A DNA stretch of 64,000 nt from Nakamurella lactea DSM 19367. GTDB taxonomy: Bacteria > Actinomycetota > Actinomycetes > Mycobacteriales > Nakamurellaceae. Below are positions 1 through 8,437 of the stretch, in pieces. The stretch lies in contig NZ_AUFT01000019.1 in assembly GCF_000426645.1 (NCBI RefSeq), positions 62,001-126,000 on the forward strand, in the 5' to 3' direction. The notes below the pieces were generated by a model. It ran no database searches and was not told where the DNA came from. It saw only the letters and a list, made by a program, of their open reading frames with translations. The translations under genes were made by a program, and so were the position numbers. The stretch's first letter is position 1. Each line of letters begins with the position of its first letter.

Positions 1-686
1 CGACCTCGACCACGCCGACCTCGACCACGCCGACCTCGACCACGGCGACCTCGACCACACCGACCTCGACCACACCGGCGGCGCCGAAGCTGTTGAAGGC
101 CGGGGTGTCCGGGCCGGAGGTCACGACGTTGCAACAAAAGCTGAACGATCTGGGGTACTGGAACGGCGAGGCCGACGGTACCTACGGGGAGCTGACCTCG
201 CAGGCGGTGATGGCCTATCAGAAGGCGGCCGGGATCGCCGCCGACGGGGTGGCCGGACCCGACACCCAGCGGGCCATGGCCAAGGGCATCCGGCCCGCCG
301 TCCGCACCACCTCCGGTGACGCGATCGAGGTCGATCTGCAGGCACAGTTGGTCAAGGTGGTGCTCGACGGGAGGCTGAAGTACGTCTTCAACACCTCCAC
401 CGGCAGCGGCGAAACCTACCTGCAGAAGGGTGAGTCGGAGCCGCAGGTGGCCACCACCCCGACCGGCAAGTTCGTCATCGAGCGCTCCATCAACGGGATG
501 CGCGTCGCCAAGCTGGGCAAGCTGTGGCGCCCTCGGTACTTCTACGAGGGCTACGCGCTGCACGGCGCGTCCTATGTGCCGAACTATCCGGCCAGCCACG
601 GCTGTGTCCGGCTCGCCAACCAGGTCATCGACTTCGTCTGGGCACAGGACCTGGCGCCGATCGGCCGCACCGTCTGGGTGTACTGA
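1..686 (+). CDS. L,D-transpeptidase with peptidoglycan-binding domain (5' partial)
   Basis: The reading frame is already open at the left edge, so the N-terminus is missing. Visible order: a Thr/Ser/Pro linker built from TSTTP repeats (about bases 3-75), a peptidoglycan-binding 1 domain (GVSGPEVTTLQQKLNDLGYW ... DGVAGPDTQRA), then a YkuD L,D-transpeptidase domain ending near the stop. The catalytic signature is present as HGASYVPNYPASHGCVRL, where Cys of SHGCVR is the nucleophile of the family. Such enzymes make 3-3 cross-links in peptidoglycan outside the membrane; the missing N-terminus should carry a signal peptide or anchor. TTG at 93 is an internal codon, because the TSTTP linker is read in frame upstream of it. 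The family is certain; the exact substrate is inferred. Confidence 0.9.
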   Translation, partial: TSTTPTSTTPTSTTATSTTPTSTTPAAPKLLKAGVSGPEVTTLQQKLNDLGYWNGEADGTYGELTSQAVMAYQKAAGIAADGVAGPDTQRAMAKGIRPAVRTTSGDAIEVDLQAQLVKVVLDGRLKYVFNTSTGSGETYLQKGESEPQVATTPTGKFVIERSINGMRVAKLGKLWRPRYFYEGYALHGASYVPNYPASHGCVRLANQVIDFVWAQDLAPIGRTVWVY

Positions 687-698
687 CCCGCTCGATAC

Positions 699-756
699 TC
701 GACTTCGGGGTAGGAACTTCGTCCCCGGATACCGCCCATGGTTACCCCGAAGTCGA
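699..756. terminator. Long inverted repeat after the transpeptidase gene
   Basis: A perfect 14-bp inverted repeat: TCGACTTCGGGGTA at 699-712 and its complement at 743-756, with a 30-base loop. A second inverted pair (GAACTTCG at 714-721, CGAAGTTC at 754-761) overlaps it, so two alternative hairpins can form. It begins 13 bases after the stop. A role as transcription terminator is likely from position, but there is no T-run, and the alternative pairing would also suit a regulatory RNA structure. Confidence 0.5.
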
Positions 757-913
757 AGTTCGTGGGCGCAGCATCCGCTCAACGGGATGACGAACGACCC
801 GCGGCGCGTTGAACCTGCGTCGAGCGGCGGGTGACTGTCGGTACCGGATGTGAGGGTTCCGGCCAGGGAACCCCGCCGGATCGGCCGTCGGGGCCGGGGG
901 AAGGATCGGATAC

Positions 914-1768
914 GTGACGGACAAGATGCTGGGCCGGATCGCGGCGCTGCTGCGCAAGGCCGAGGGGACCGACAACGAGCATGAGGCGGCCGCCTACATG
1001 GCGGCCGCTCAGCGGCTGGCAACGCTGGAATCGATCGACCTCGCGGTGGCGCGCGCGCACACCGACAAGAAGCAGCGTCCGGTGCCCGAGCAGCGCACCG
1101 TGACCATCGGCGAGAGTGGCAAGCGGGGCTTGGCCACCTACGTGCAGCTGTTCGTGGCGATCGCCAGAGCGAACGAGGTGACCTGCGACGTCGCCCGGAA
1201 CTCGACCTTTGTCTACGCCTACGGGTTCGGCGCCGACATCGACGTGTGCGAGGCGATGTATTCCTCGCTGGTGGTGCAGATGGTGGCGGCCTGCGAACGG
1301 TTCCTGCGGTCCGGGCAGCACAAGGAGGAACTCACCTGGGGGCGGGACAGCCGGTCGGGGCGCTGGGTCCGCAAACCGGTGCACGCGACCACCGCCAGGA
1401 TCAACTTCCAACAGGCGTTCGCGGTGGTCATCGGGGAGCGGCTGGCCAAGGCCAGGGAGCAGGCGAACGCCGAGGCCGAGCAGCAGTACGCGCAGGCGAC
1501 CCCCGCGGGCCCGTCCAGAACGTCGTTCGCCGCGGCCGGCCGGCGGGACACCCGCTCGTCGAGCCTGGCCCTGGCGATTCGGGAGAAGGAGGTCGCCGTC
1601 CGCGACTTCTATTCGGAGACCTCGCAAGCCAGGGGCGCCTGGCGGGGGAGCAGCGCCGGCTATTCGGAGGCATCCAGGCGGGCCGGTCGGCGGGCCGGAC
1701 GACAGGCCAGACTCGGCGATCCCACCGAGATCGGCGGCGCCCGGCGAGCCGTGGAGTCCGGTGGCTGA
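914..1768 (+). CDS. DUF2786 domain protein
   Basis: 284 aa starting at GTG 914. The N-terminal 45 residues (MLGRIAALLRKAEG..NEHEAAAYMAAAQRLA) match the DUF2786 pattern, a short helical domain of unknown function found in actinobacterial and phage-related proteins. The remainder is hydrophilic and charged with a basic, Arg-rich C-terminus; no signal peptide or membrane segment is visible, so it is probably cytoplasmic. Its end overlaps the start of the next gene by 8 bases (GTGGCTGA), so the two are probably translationally coupled and work together. No catalytic function can be assigned. Confidence 0.8.
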   Translation: MTDKMLGRIAALLRKAEGTDNEHEAAAYMAAAQRLATLESIDLAVARAHTDKKQRPVPEQRTVTIGESGKRGLATYVQLFVAIARANEVTCDVARNSTFVYAYGFGADIDVCEAMYSSLVVQMVAACERFLRSGQHKEELTWGRDSRSGRWVRKPVHATTARINFQQAFAVVIGERLAKAREQANAEAEQQYAQATPAGPSRTSFAAAGRRDTRSSSLALAIREKEVAVRDFYSETSQARGAWRGSSAGYSEASRRAGRRAGRQARLGDPTEIGGARRAVESGG

Positions 1769-2297
1769 TCCGGCGAGAGGCGCCGCCGACCGTGACCGCT
1801 CGAAGGTCTACGAGGCCGAGGCACTGGTCCGTCGGCTGATCGACCGGTCCGCGGAGTTCCCGACCATCGAGGTGGCCGGATCGCGGATCACCCTCCCGGT
1901 GGAGCGCAGGTTCGGCTCGGTGTCGTCGGTGCAGGCGTACCTGGACGCGGTGCTCGCCCACCCGCAGGTGCTGGGCGGCTGGCCGGACCGGGCGGCCGTG
2001 CCGGTCACCGTCCGGCGTCGGCGCGGCCTCGGGCAGGCGCACTACGAGTTCGCCACCGCGACGATCGCGGTGCCCACCGCGATGAGCGACGCCGGCGGGA
2101 CCGCGTGGGCGATGCGCGAACTGGTCGTGCTGCACGAACTGGCTCATCACCTGACCGGCGCGCCGACCGGCAGTCGGGCCGCGCACGGCCGGGAGTTCCG
2201 TTCGGTCCTGCTGGACCTGGTCGAGTTGCTGGTCGGGCCGGAGCTACGGCTGTTGCTGCTGGTCAGTTACTCCGACGGCGGTATCCGCCCGGTCTGA
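1761..2297 (+). CDS. Putative zinc metallohydrolase (TIGR04338-like)
   Basis: 178 aa from GTG 1761, which has GGAG about 6 bases upstream and overlaps the DUF2786 stop. The frame is open much further upstream, but there it only shadows the DUF2786 gene. The clear feature is HELAHHLTG with a downstream HGREF, giving a zinc-peptidase-like HExxH ... H arrangement at about residues 125-145. Actinobacterial homologues paired with DUF2786 proteins are called TIGR04338 family metallohydrolases; I recognise the pattern but cannot prove the family without a search. There is no signal sequence, so it is likely cytoplasmic. The substrate is unknown. Confidence 0.7.
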   Translation: MADPARGAADRDRSKVYEAEALVRRLIDRSAEFPTIEVAGSRITLPVERRFGSVSSVQAYLDAVLAHPQVLGGWPDRAAVPVTVRRRRGLGQAHYEFATATIAVPTAMSDAGGTAWAMRELVVLHELAHHLTGAPTGSRAAHGREFRSVLLDLVELLVGPELRLLLLVSYSDGGIRPV

Positions 2298-2334
2298 CGG
2301 GTGAATGACCTCCGGAGCCCCGGCACCGATTTCC

Positions 2335-2364
2335 TTGACAGTTGTCAAGCTCCGGCCGGACAAT
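2335..2364 (+). promoter_or_regulatory. Promoter with overlapping palindromic operator for the TetR gene
   Basis: TTGACA (2335-2340) and GACAAT (2359-2364) are separated by 18 bases, a good sigma-70-like promoter just upstream of the TetR start at 2391. The -35 box is the left half of a palindrome TTGACA-GT-TGTCAA (2335-2348), so a bound dimer would block RNA polymerase. Autoregulation by the adjacent TetR protein is the obvious inference. Confidence 0.6.
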
Positions 2365-2390
2365 CCCGGGAGAACGCGAGTCAGGAGGCC

Positions 2391-3032
2391 ATGGTGACTC
2401 CGGTCGTCACGAAAGTCGAACGCGTCGCCGGCCCGGTCGGCGTGAGGTTCGCCGAGCGGCGGGACGAGCTCGCCCGGTCGGCGCTGCAGACCCTCAGCGA
2501 GCTCGGCTATGCCCGGACCAGCCTGCGGGAGATCGCCCAGAACTCGGATTTCTCCCACGGCGTGCTGCACTACTACTTCGCCGACAAGGTCGACCTGATC
2601 ACCCATTGCGTCCGGCTGTACAAGAATCGGTGCGTGCTGCGGTACGACCACATCACCGACCAGGCAACGACCGCCGGCGAGGTGCTCGACCTGTTCGTCG
2701 AGGCGCTGACCCTCACCCTGCGCGAGGATGCGCTGATCCAGCGGCTCTGGTACGACCTGCGCCTGCAGAGTCTGTTCGAGCCCTCGTTCCGCAGTGATGT
2801 CTCGCTGATCGATCGCTCGTTGCGGGACATGGTGTGGCGGGTGTTGAGCCGCTACGCCGAGCTGTCCGGCGACGTGCCCGCGGTGTCCGGCGATACCGCG
2901 TACGCGATTTTCGACGGCATCTTCTCGCACCTGATCATGCGCCAGTTGTCCGGTGGGGAGGACCTGGAGCGGCTGCTGTCTCGACGTGTTCGGCTGATGT
3001 TCCCGCGGCTGCTCAAGGGCGGCGAGGCGTGA
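2391..3032 (+). CDS. TetR/AcrR-family transcriptional regulator
   Basis: 213 aa from ATG 2391, chosen because AGGAGG lies at 2383-2388 and because it follows a convincing promoter. The N-terminal HTH is typical of TetR (ALQTLSELGYARTSLREIAQ ... GVLHYYFADKVDLI, about residues 25-65); the C-terminal ligand domain is unassigned. The palindrome over the -35 box suggests it represses itself. The next gene (DUF2461) starts 13 bases after the stop in the same direction and is probably co-transcribed. The ligand is unknown. Confidence 0.9.
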   Translation: MVTPVVTKVERVAGPVGVRFAERRDELARSALQTLSELGYARTSLREIAQNSDFSHGVLHYYFADKVDLITHCVRLYKNRCVLRYDHITDQATTAGEVLDLFVEALTLTLREDALIQRLWYDLRLQSLFEPSFRSDVSLIDRSLRDMVWRVLSRYAELSGDVPAVSGDTAYAIFDGIFSHLIMRQLSGGEDLERLLSRRVRLMFPRLLKGGEA

Positions 3033-3045
3033 GCGTTCTTCGACC

Positions 3046-3678
3046 ATGACCTTCGCCGGATTCCCGTCGGCCGCGTTCGACTTCTACGACGACCTCGAGA
3101 TCGACAACTCCAAGACCTTCTGGGACGCCCACAAGACGGTCTACGAGCAGGCCGTCAAGCGGCCGATGCAGGAGCTGACCGCCGCGCTGGAGTCGGAGTT
3201 CGGCGCGGTGAAGCTGTTCCGGCCCTATCGCGACGTCCGGTTCGCGAAGGACAAGACCCCGTACAAGACGCATCAGGGCGCCTTCGTCGCGGCCGGCCCG
3301 GCCACCGGCTGGTACCTGGAGCTGGCCGCCTCCGGGTTCCGGGTCGGTGCCGGCTACTACGACGCATCATCGGCCCGGCTGGCCGCCATCCGGCAGGCCA
3401 TCGACGCCCCGACCGGTGCCGAGCTGGAGAAGGTCGTCCGTCGGTTGAGCAGGGCGGGCTGGCAGATCAGCGGCGACGCGGTGAAGACCACCCCGCGTGG
3501 CTACGACGCCGGCCATCCCCGGATCGACCTGTTGCGGCACAAGACGTTGTTCGCCGGCCGCAGCTACTCCTTCGACGAGGTGATCGACCGGCCCGAGCTG
3601 CTGAACCGGATCCGCAAGGACTGGCGCGCCGTCACCCCGCTGGTCGATTGGCTGATCACCCACCCGGCCGAGGTCTGA
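3046..3678 (+). CDS. DUF2461 family protein
   Basis: 210 aa, ATG 3046. The sequence matches the DUF2461 (TIGR02453) family almost end to end: FYDDLEIDNSKTFWDAHKTV near the N-terminus, KLFRPYRDVRFAKDKTPYKTH at about residues 52-75, and a C-terminal KDWRAVTPLVDWL. The family is cytoplasmic and of unknown biochemical role. It lies 13 bases after the TetR gene and is likely in the same transcript. Confidence 0.85.
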   Translation: MTFAGFPSAAFDFYDDLEIDNSKTFWDAHKTVYEQAVKRPMQELTAALESEFGAVKLFRPYRDVRFAKDKTPYKTHQGAFVAAGPATGWYLELAASGFRVGAGYYDASSARLAAIRQAIDAPTGAELEKVVRRLSRAGWQISGDAVKTTPRGYDAGHPRIDLLRHKTLFAGRSYSFDEVIDRPELLNRIRKDWRAVTPLVDWLITHPAEV

Positions 3679-3699
3679 GCGGCGTCCGCCGGTCATACG

Positions 3700-4989
3700 T
3701 CAGCAACCCGTGGGGGCGCAGGCTTCGGCGGAGACTCCTCGCGCTCCCGGTTCACGGGCCGTGACGGGCACTGACGCCGGCTCCGCTACTGGCCGCTGCT
3801 CGACGATCGACGACGCCGTCGCGATGCCGAGGGCCAGCAGCCCGAGGCCGATGGCCGCCCAGAGTGGCGCGCGGTAGCCGAGCCCGGCGCCGATCACCAG
3901 CCCGCCCAGCCACGGGCCGACCGCATTGCCGAGGTTGAAGGCGGACACGTTGATCCCGGCGGCCAGCGTCGGGGCGGTGCCGGCGAAGGCGAAGACCCGG
4001 CCGTTCAGCGCGGCGGCGATGGAGAAGCCGGCCGCACCGAACGCGAAGACCGCCGCCGCCGCCCACCAGCCGGAGCCGGCCAGAACCAGCAACAGCAGCA
4101 GCGTGCCGGTCATCGCCAGCAGGCTGCCGAACACGTTGCCCAGCATGTTGCGGTCGGCGATCCGCCCGCCGATGGTGACCCCGACGAAACTGCCGATGCC
4201 GAACAGCAGAAGGACGGTGGGTACCGACTTCTCGCCGATGCCGGCGACCTCCGTCAGCAGCGGTGCGAGGTAGGAGAAGGCGCAGAACACGGCCGCCTGG
4301 AAGGCGGCGGTCGTCAGCAGCGCCAACCACAGGCGGCCCTGCCGCAGCGCGACCAGCTCGGCGCCGATCCGCTGCCGCAGGTTCCCGATGCCGCTGACCG
4401 GCACCGCCGGTACGCCGATCGCGATCAGCAGCAGGCAGACCGCGGTGGCCGCGGCCACCGCCACGAAGGCGCCGCGCCAGCCGAAGTGCTGGCCGATCAG
4501 CGTTCCCGCGGGCACGCCGAGGATGTTCGACAGGGTCAGCCCGCCGACCATCACCGCCAGCGCCCTGGCCGTCCGGCCGGCGCCGGCGATCCTGGCGGCC
4601 AGCACCGCGCCGACCGCCCAGAAGGCCGCGCAGGCGATGGCCGCGATCACCCGGCTGAGCAGGACCAGGGCGAACGAGTGCCCGATCAGCGGCAGCAGAT
4701 GCGCCGCACCGAATACCGCCCCCGCGGCCAGCAGGGTGGTCTTCGGCGGCAGCCGCAGGGTGGCCACTGCCATCACCGGCGCGCCGACCATCATGCCCAC
4801 CGCGAACGCAGTGATCAGCAGCCCGGCCCGCGGCAGGTCGGTGTGCAGGTCGGTGGCGATTTCCGGCAGCAGGCCGGCCAGCATGAACTCGGAGGTGCCG
4901 AGACAGAAGACGCCGAGGGCGAGCAGGTAGACGGTCGGCGGCAGCCGCCGGCTGGGCGCGTCAGGCAGTGCGGTGGTGGCGGTGCTCAT
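3700..4989 (-). CDS. MFS drug efflux transporter, Cmx/CmrA-like
   Basis: 429 aa, about twelve membrane helices. The N-terminal region (LALGVFCLGTSEFMLAGLLP, then the DLPRAGLLITAFAVGMMVGAP stretch) is the typical start of DHA1 drug/H+ antiporters, close to actinobacterial chloramphenicol exporters of the Cmx/CmrA group. It expels small molecules from the cytoplasm by proton antiport; substrate specificity cannot be read from sequence. It begins 3 bases after the stop of the TetR gene at 4993-5580, so the two form a regulator-pump operon. The C-terminal tail is short and soluble. Confidence 0.85.
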   Translation of the reverse strand: MSTATTALPDAPSRRLPPTVYLLALGVFCLGTSEFMLAGLLPEIATDLHTDLPRAGLLITAFAVGMMVGAPVMAVATLRLPPKTTLLAAGAVFGAAHLLPLIGHSFALVLLSRVIAAIACAAFWAVGAVLAARIAGAGRTARALAVMVGGLTLSNILGVPAGTLIGQHFGWRGAFVAVAAATAVCLLLIAIGVPAVPVSGIGNLRQRIGAELVALRQGRLWLALLTTAAFQAAVFCAFSYLAPLLTEVAGIGEKSVPTVLLLFGIGSFVGVTIGGRIADRNMLGNVFGSLLAMTGTLLLLLVLAGSGWWAAAAVFAFGAAGFSIAAALNGRVFAFAGTAPTLAAGINVSAFNLGNAVGPWLGGLVIGAGLGYRAPLWAAIGLGLLALGIATASSIVEQRPVAEPASVPVTAREPGARGVSAEACAPTGC

Positions 4990-4992
4990 GGG

Positions 4993-5580
4993 TCAGAGCA
5001 GCCCGAGCAGGGTGTCGACGGCCGCGTCGACGGCCGGATCGGGCGCGCCGGGCTCGGCCACCCGGCCGGCGACCTGCAGGCCGTTCAGGGTGGCGTGCAC
5101 GATCACCGCGAGTTCCGCCGCGGGTCGGTCGGCGCGCAGCGAACCGTCGCGCTGCCCGGCCGCGATCAACTCGCCGAGCAGTCCGCGGAAGTCCGCCAGG
5201 CCCTTCCTGGCCAGCGCCGCGACGTCCGCGTCCGACCGGCCGATCTCGACGGCGGCGTTCACCATCAGGCAGCTCCGTCGGTCGTCGAACTCCTGTTGCC
5301 CGGCGAGCACCTGGGTGAGCAGCGCGGTGAGCCGTTCCCGGCCGGTGCCGCCCTGGTCGAGGAAGCACCGGCGTTCGGCGTCCTTGAGCTCGGCATAGCG
5401 CCGCAGGCTCGTGCGGTACAGCTCGGCCTTGCTGTCGAACGTGTTGTACAGGCTGCTCCGGGACAAGCCGGTCTGCTCGCACAGGTCCTCGGTCGAGGTG
5501 GTCGCGTATGACGCCCCCCAGAACTGATCGAGGGCGGCGTCGATCGCGTGTTGTGGATCGAAGTTGCGGGGTCGCGGCAC
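4993..5580 (-). CDS. TetR/AcrR-family repressor of the adjacent MFS pump
   Basis: 195 aa. An N-terminal TetR HTH is visible (AIDAALDQFWGASYATTSTE, DLCEQTGLSRSSLYNTFDSK, about residues 12-50) and the C-terminal half resembles the TetR_C domain with ERLTALLTQVL. It is the first gene of a two-gene minus-strand operon with the MFS pump, so it most likely represses the pump and itself. An inverted repeat TGGA-N8-TCCA at 5602-5617, 22 bases upstream of its start, could be the operator. Confidence 0.85.
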   Translation of the reverse strand: MPRPRNFDPQHAIDAALDQFWGASYATTSTEDLCEQTGLSRSSLYNTFDSKAELYRTSLRRYAELKDAERRCFLDQGGTGRERLTALLTQVLAGQQEFDDRRSCLMVNAAVEIGRSDADVAALARKGLADFRGLLGELIAAGQRDGSLRADRPAAELAVIVHATLNGLQVAGRVAEPGAPDPAVDAAVDTLLGLL

Positions 5581-5601
5581 GGGGCCGAACGTAACGCATT
5601 G

Positions 5602-5617
5602 TGGAACGACTAGTCCA
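5602..5617 (-). promoter_or_regulatory. Possible TetR operator (TGGA-N8-TCCA)
   Basis: A short inverted repeat with ACTAGT near its centre, just upstream of the TetR/MFS operon start. The arms are only four bases, so it is suggestive rather than convincing. Confidence 0.3.
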
Positions 5618-5771
5618 GAACATTTCCGTCAGCGGCGCGGGTACGTGACGCAGTCCACTGCGCCGACCGGTTCGCTGCCGGCGGTCGACCGGTAACATCT
5701 TTATCGATACAGGATTCTTGCCGGATCCGGCGCCGAGGCCGGTACCCCACCCAGTCTCGGAAGGCTCCACC

Positions 5772-6983
5772 GTGCCCCCAGCACTGCTTGCGCTCGCCCT
5801 TGCCGCCTTCGGCATCGGTACCACCGAATTCGTCATGATGGGCGTGCTGCCCGAGGTGGCCGCCACCTTCGGCGTCGACATCCCGACCGCCGGAAACCTG
5901 ATCACCGCCTACGCGATCGGTGTGGTGATCGGCGCCCCGCTGATCACCGCATCCTGCGCCCGGATGAGCCGAAAGACCTTGCTGCGCGCCATGATGGCGC
6001 TGTTCGTGCTGGGCAATCTGCTGTTCGCGGTGTCGCCGAACGTCCAGGTCGGGATGCTGTTCCGGTTCCTGGCCGGCCTGCCGCACGGGGCCTTCTTCGG
6101 GGCCGGCGCGATCGTCGCTGCCGGGTTGGTCGATGAGAACCGCAGGGCCAGGGCGATCTCCCGGATGTTCGTCGGGCTCACGCTGGCGAATGTGGTCGGC
6201 GTGCCGCTGGGCACCATGCTCGGACAGCGGGTCGGCTGGCGAGCCACCTTCGTGGTGGTCGCGCTGATCGGCGTGGTCGCGCTCGGCGCCATCCAGTTGC
6301 TGGTGCCGGAGACTCCGCAGCCCAAGGGCGCCGGATTCCGCAGCGAGCTGGCCGCCTTCCGTCGGCCGCAGGTCTGGCTGGCGCTGGCCATCGTCACCTT
6401 CGGTCTCGGCGGCACCTTCGCCACCATGAGCTACATCGCGCCGATGCTCACCGACGTCAGCGGGTTCGCGTCGTCGTCCGTCACCCCGTTGCTGGCGCTG
6501 GCCGGGATCGGGATGACGGCCGGCGTGCTCGTCGGCGGCCGGCTCGCCGACCGGGCGCTGATGCCTGGGATGTACGCATCACTGGCGTTGCTCGGCGTGG
6601 TCTTGGGGCTGTTCACGCTGACCGCCAACAGCAAGATCGGCGCGATGGTCACCCTGATGGCCATCGGCTTCGCCGGCTTCCTGATCGGCCCGATGGTGCA
6701 GACCAGGGTGATGCAGAAGGCCGGCGGCAGTCCGTCGATGGTCTCGGCGGCGGTGCAGTCCGGGTTCAACGTGGCGAACTCGATCGGCGCCTACCTCGGC
6801 GGCATGGTGATCGCCGGCGGCTTCGGGCTGCTGGCCCCGAACGTGGTGGGCGCCTTGTTGTCCGCGATCGGGCTGGCGCTGGCGATCCTGTCCGGGACGA
6901 TGGACCGGCGCGATGCCCGGCCGTCGTTGCCCGCGCGGGGCGGGGATGACGAACCCCTGGCGCTGCCTGCCGCCGCGCACTGA
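5772..6983 (+). CDS. MFS transporter, AraJ-like (DHA1 family)
   Basis: 403 aa from GTG 5772, chosen because GGAAGG lies at 5759-5764 and the protein then begins directly with the first membrane helix (PALLALALAAFGIGTTEFVM). About twelve helices fill the length. GTTEFVMMGVLPEVA is the signature of the AraJ/YdhP-type sugar or drug exporters. Divergently transcribed from the TetR/MFS operon with about 190 bases between. A regulatory link to the neighbouring TetR is possible but unproven. The exported substrate is unknown. Confidence 0.85.
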   Translation: MPPALLALALAAFGIGTTEFVMMGVLPEVAATFGVDIPTAGNLITAYAIGVVIGAPLITASCARMSRKTLLRAMMALFVLGNLLFAVSPNVQVGMLFRFLAGLPHGAFFGAGAIVAAGLVDENRRARAISRMFVGLTLANVVGVPLGTMLGQRVGWRATFVVVALIGVVALGAIQLLVPETPQPKGAGFRSELAAFRRPQVWLALAIVTFGLGGTFATMSYIAPMLTDVSGFASSSVTPLLALAGIGMTAGVLVGGRLADRALMPGMYASLALLGVVLGLFTLTANSKIGAMVTLMAIGFAGFLIGPMVQTRVMQKAGGSPSMVSAAVQSGFNVANSIGAYLGGMVIAGGFGLLAPNVVGALLSAIGLALAILSGTMDRRDARPSLPARGGDDEPLALPAAAH

Positions 6984-7020
6984 GCGCCCTCACCCACCCC
7001 CGGCGGCCGGCGAACCTCCA

Positions 7021-7058
7021 GGCGTAGCGGGGTTGTCCCGGGACAACCCCGCTACGCC
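7021..7058. repeat. 38-bp perfect palindrome (copy 1 of a dispersed GCGTAGCGGGGTTGTCCC element)
   Basis: Two 19-base perfect inverted arms with no loop, beginning GGCGTAGCGGGGTTGTCCC. It lies between the MFS stop and the modABC operon and could terminate the MFS transcript. The same arm occurs twice more at 30627-30717, so it belongs to a mobile REP-like family rather than being a one-off terminator. Confidence 0.85.
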
Positions 7059-7145
7059 GGTCGCGGGGGCCAGGTTGCCGACGGTCGCAGATCGTGCCCC
7101 GGGTAGCGGAAGAGGATCCGCAGTTGCGGCTGTAGAGTGCCGTTC

Positions 7146-7559
7146 ATGACGCATTTCCGGATCGGCCAGGCGGCGACGCTGTTGGCCGTCAGCGACGACA
7201 CCGTGCGTCGCTGGATCGATGCCGGTGCGCTCACCGCCACCACGGATGACGCCGGCCGGGCGGTCGTCGAGGGGGCGGTGCTGGCCGCGTTCGCCCGCGA
7301 TCAGGCCGAACGTTCTCCGTCGGCCGAGGATCCGTCCGGCATCGGTCGGTCGGCCCGCAACCGGTTCGTCGGGCTGGTCACCGCGATCGTCTCCGACACG
7401 GTGATGTCCCAGGTGGAGATGCAGTGCGGGCCGCACCGGGTGGTCTCACTGATGTCCACCGAGGCGGTCCGCGACCTTCAGCTGGAGGTCGGATCACTGG
7501 CGGTCGCCGTGGTCAAAGCCACCACCGTCATCGTCGAAACCCCTAGGAGTGGCAGATGA
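7146..7559 (+). CDS. Molybdate-binding transcriptional regulator: HTH plus Mop (TOBE) domain
   Basis: 137 aa from ATG 7146 (GTG 7137 is an in-frame alternative). Residues 3-50 form a MerR/excisionase-type HTH (FRIGQAATLLAVSDDTVRRW). Residues about 70-135 form a Mop/TOBE molybdate-binding fold (SARNRFVGLVTAIVSDTVMS ... LQLEVGSLAVAVVKATTVIVE). The fusion suggests a DNA-binding molybdate sensor. Its stop overlaps the modA ATG (ATGA at 7556-7559), so it is the first gene of the mod operon and probably controls it according to cytoplasmic molybdate. Confidence 0.85.
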   Translation: MTHFRIGQAATLLAVSDDTVRRWIDAGALTATTDDAGRAVVEGAVLAAFARDQAERSPSAEDPSGIGRSARNRFVGLVTAIVSDTVMSQVEMQCGPHRVVSLMSTEAVRDLQLEVGSLAVAVVKATTVIVETPRSGR

Positions 7560-8437
7560 ATCGTCGCCTCACCGGCCTGTCTGCCGCCTTGGTGGCTGCG
7601 GTCCTGCTCGTCACCGGCTGCGGTTCCGACTCCACGGGCAACGCGAGCGGGGGCACCGATACGTCGACCGCCGCCGGAGACGCCAGTGCTGCCGAGGGGT
7701 CCGGCGCCGGCGACTCCGGCGCGGCCGGCTCGGACTCTGCCGACGGGACCGGTGGCAAGGTGACCGGCACGGTGACGGTGTACGCCGCCGCCTCGCTGAC
7801 CGCGTCCTTCGACGCGCTGGCCAAGGACTTCGAGGCGAAGTACCCCGGCACCACGGTGAAGCTCTCCTACGACGGCAGTTCCACCCTGGTCACCCAGCTG
7901 ATCGGTGGCGCCCCGGCCGATGTGTTCGCCAGCGCCGACGAGAAGAACATGGCGAAGGCCACCGACGCCTCGCTGCTGGCCGGCACGCCGGCATTGTTCG
8001 CCTCCAACACCTTGCAGATCGCCGTCGCCCCCGGCAACCCGAAGAAGATCAGCGGACTGGCCGATCTCGCGAAATCGGATGTGGTGACGGTGCTCTGCGC
8101 CGCCGAGGTGCCCTGCGGCAGTGCCGCGCACACCGCCCTGGATGCCGCCAAGGTGACGGTGACGCCGGCCAGCGAGGAGGAGAACGTCAAGGCGGTGCTG
8201 ACGAAGGTGAGTACCGGTGAGGCCGACGCCGGGCTGGTCTACAAGACCGACGTAGCGGCGTCCGCCGGCAAGGTCGACGGTATCGACTTCCCGGAGGCCG
8301 CCCAGGCAGTCAACAAGTACCCGATCGGGGTGCTCAAAACCGCGCCGAACGCCGCCGGCGGCCAGGCCTTCGTCGATCTGGTGACCAGCGATGCGGGCCA
8401 GAAGGTGTTGGCCGGCTTCGGCTTCGCCGGTCCGTGA
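7556..8437 (+). CDS. modA: Molybdate ABC transporter substrate-binding lipoprotein
   Basis: 293 aa with a lipoprotein signal (VLLVTGC, acylated Cys22), a Gly/Ser/Ala/Asp-rich linker to about residue 68, then a ModA domain starting TVTVYAAASLTASFDALAKD. The YAAASL motif and the following YDGSS.LVTQLIGGAPADVFASAD stretch hold the oxyanion-binding residues typical of ModA. Captures molybdate or tungstate outside the membrane and delivers it to ModB. Overlaps the regulator stop by ATGA and its own stop overlaps modB (GTGA). Confidence 0.93.
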   Translation: MNRRLTGLSAALVAAVLLVTGCGSDSTGNASGGTDTSTAAGDASAAEGSGAGDSGAAGSDSADGTGGKVTGTVTVYAAASLTASFDALAKDFEAKYPGTTVKLSYDGSSTLVTQLIGGAPADVFASADEKNMAKATDASLLAGTPALFASNTLQIAVAPGNPKKISGLADLAKSDVVTVLCAAEVPCGSAAHTALDAAKVTVTPASEEENVKAVLTKVSTGEADAGLVYKTDVAASAGKVDGIDFPEAAQAVNKYPIGVLKTAPNAAGGQAFVDLVTSDAGQKVLAGFGFAGP

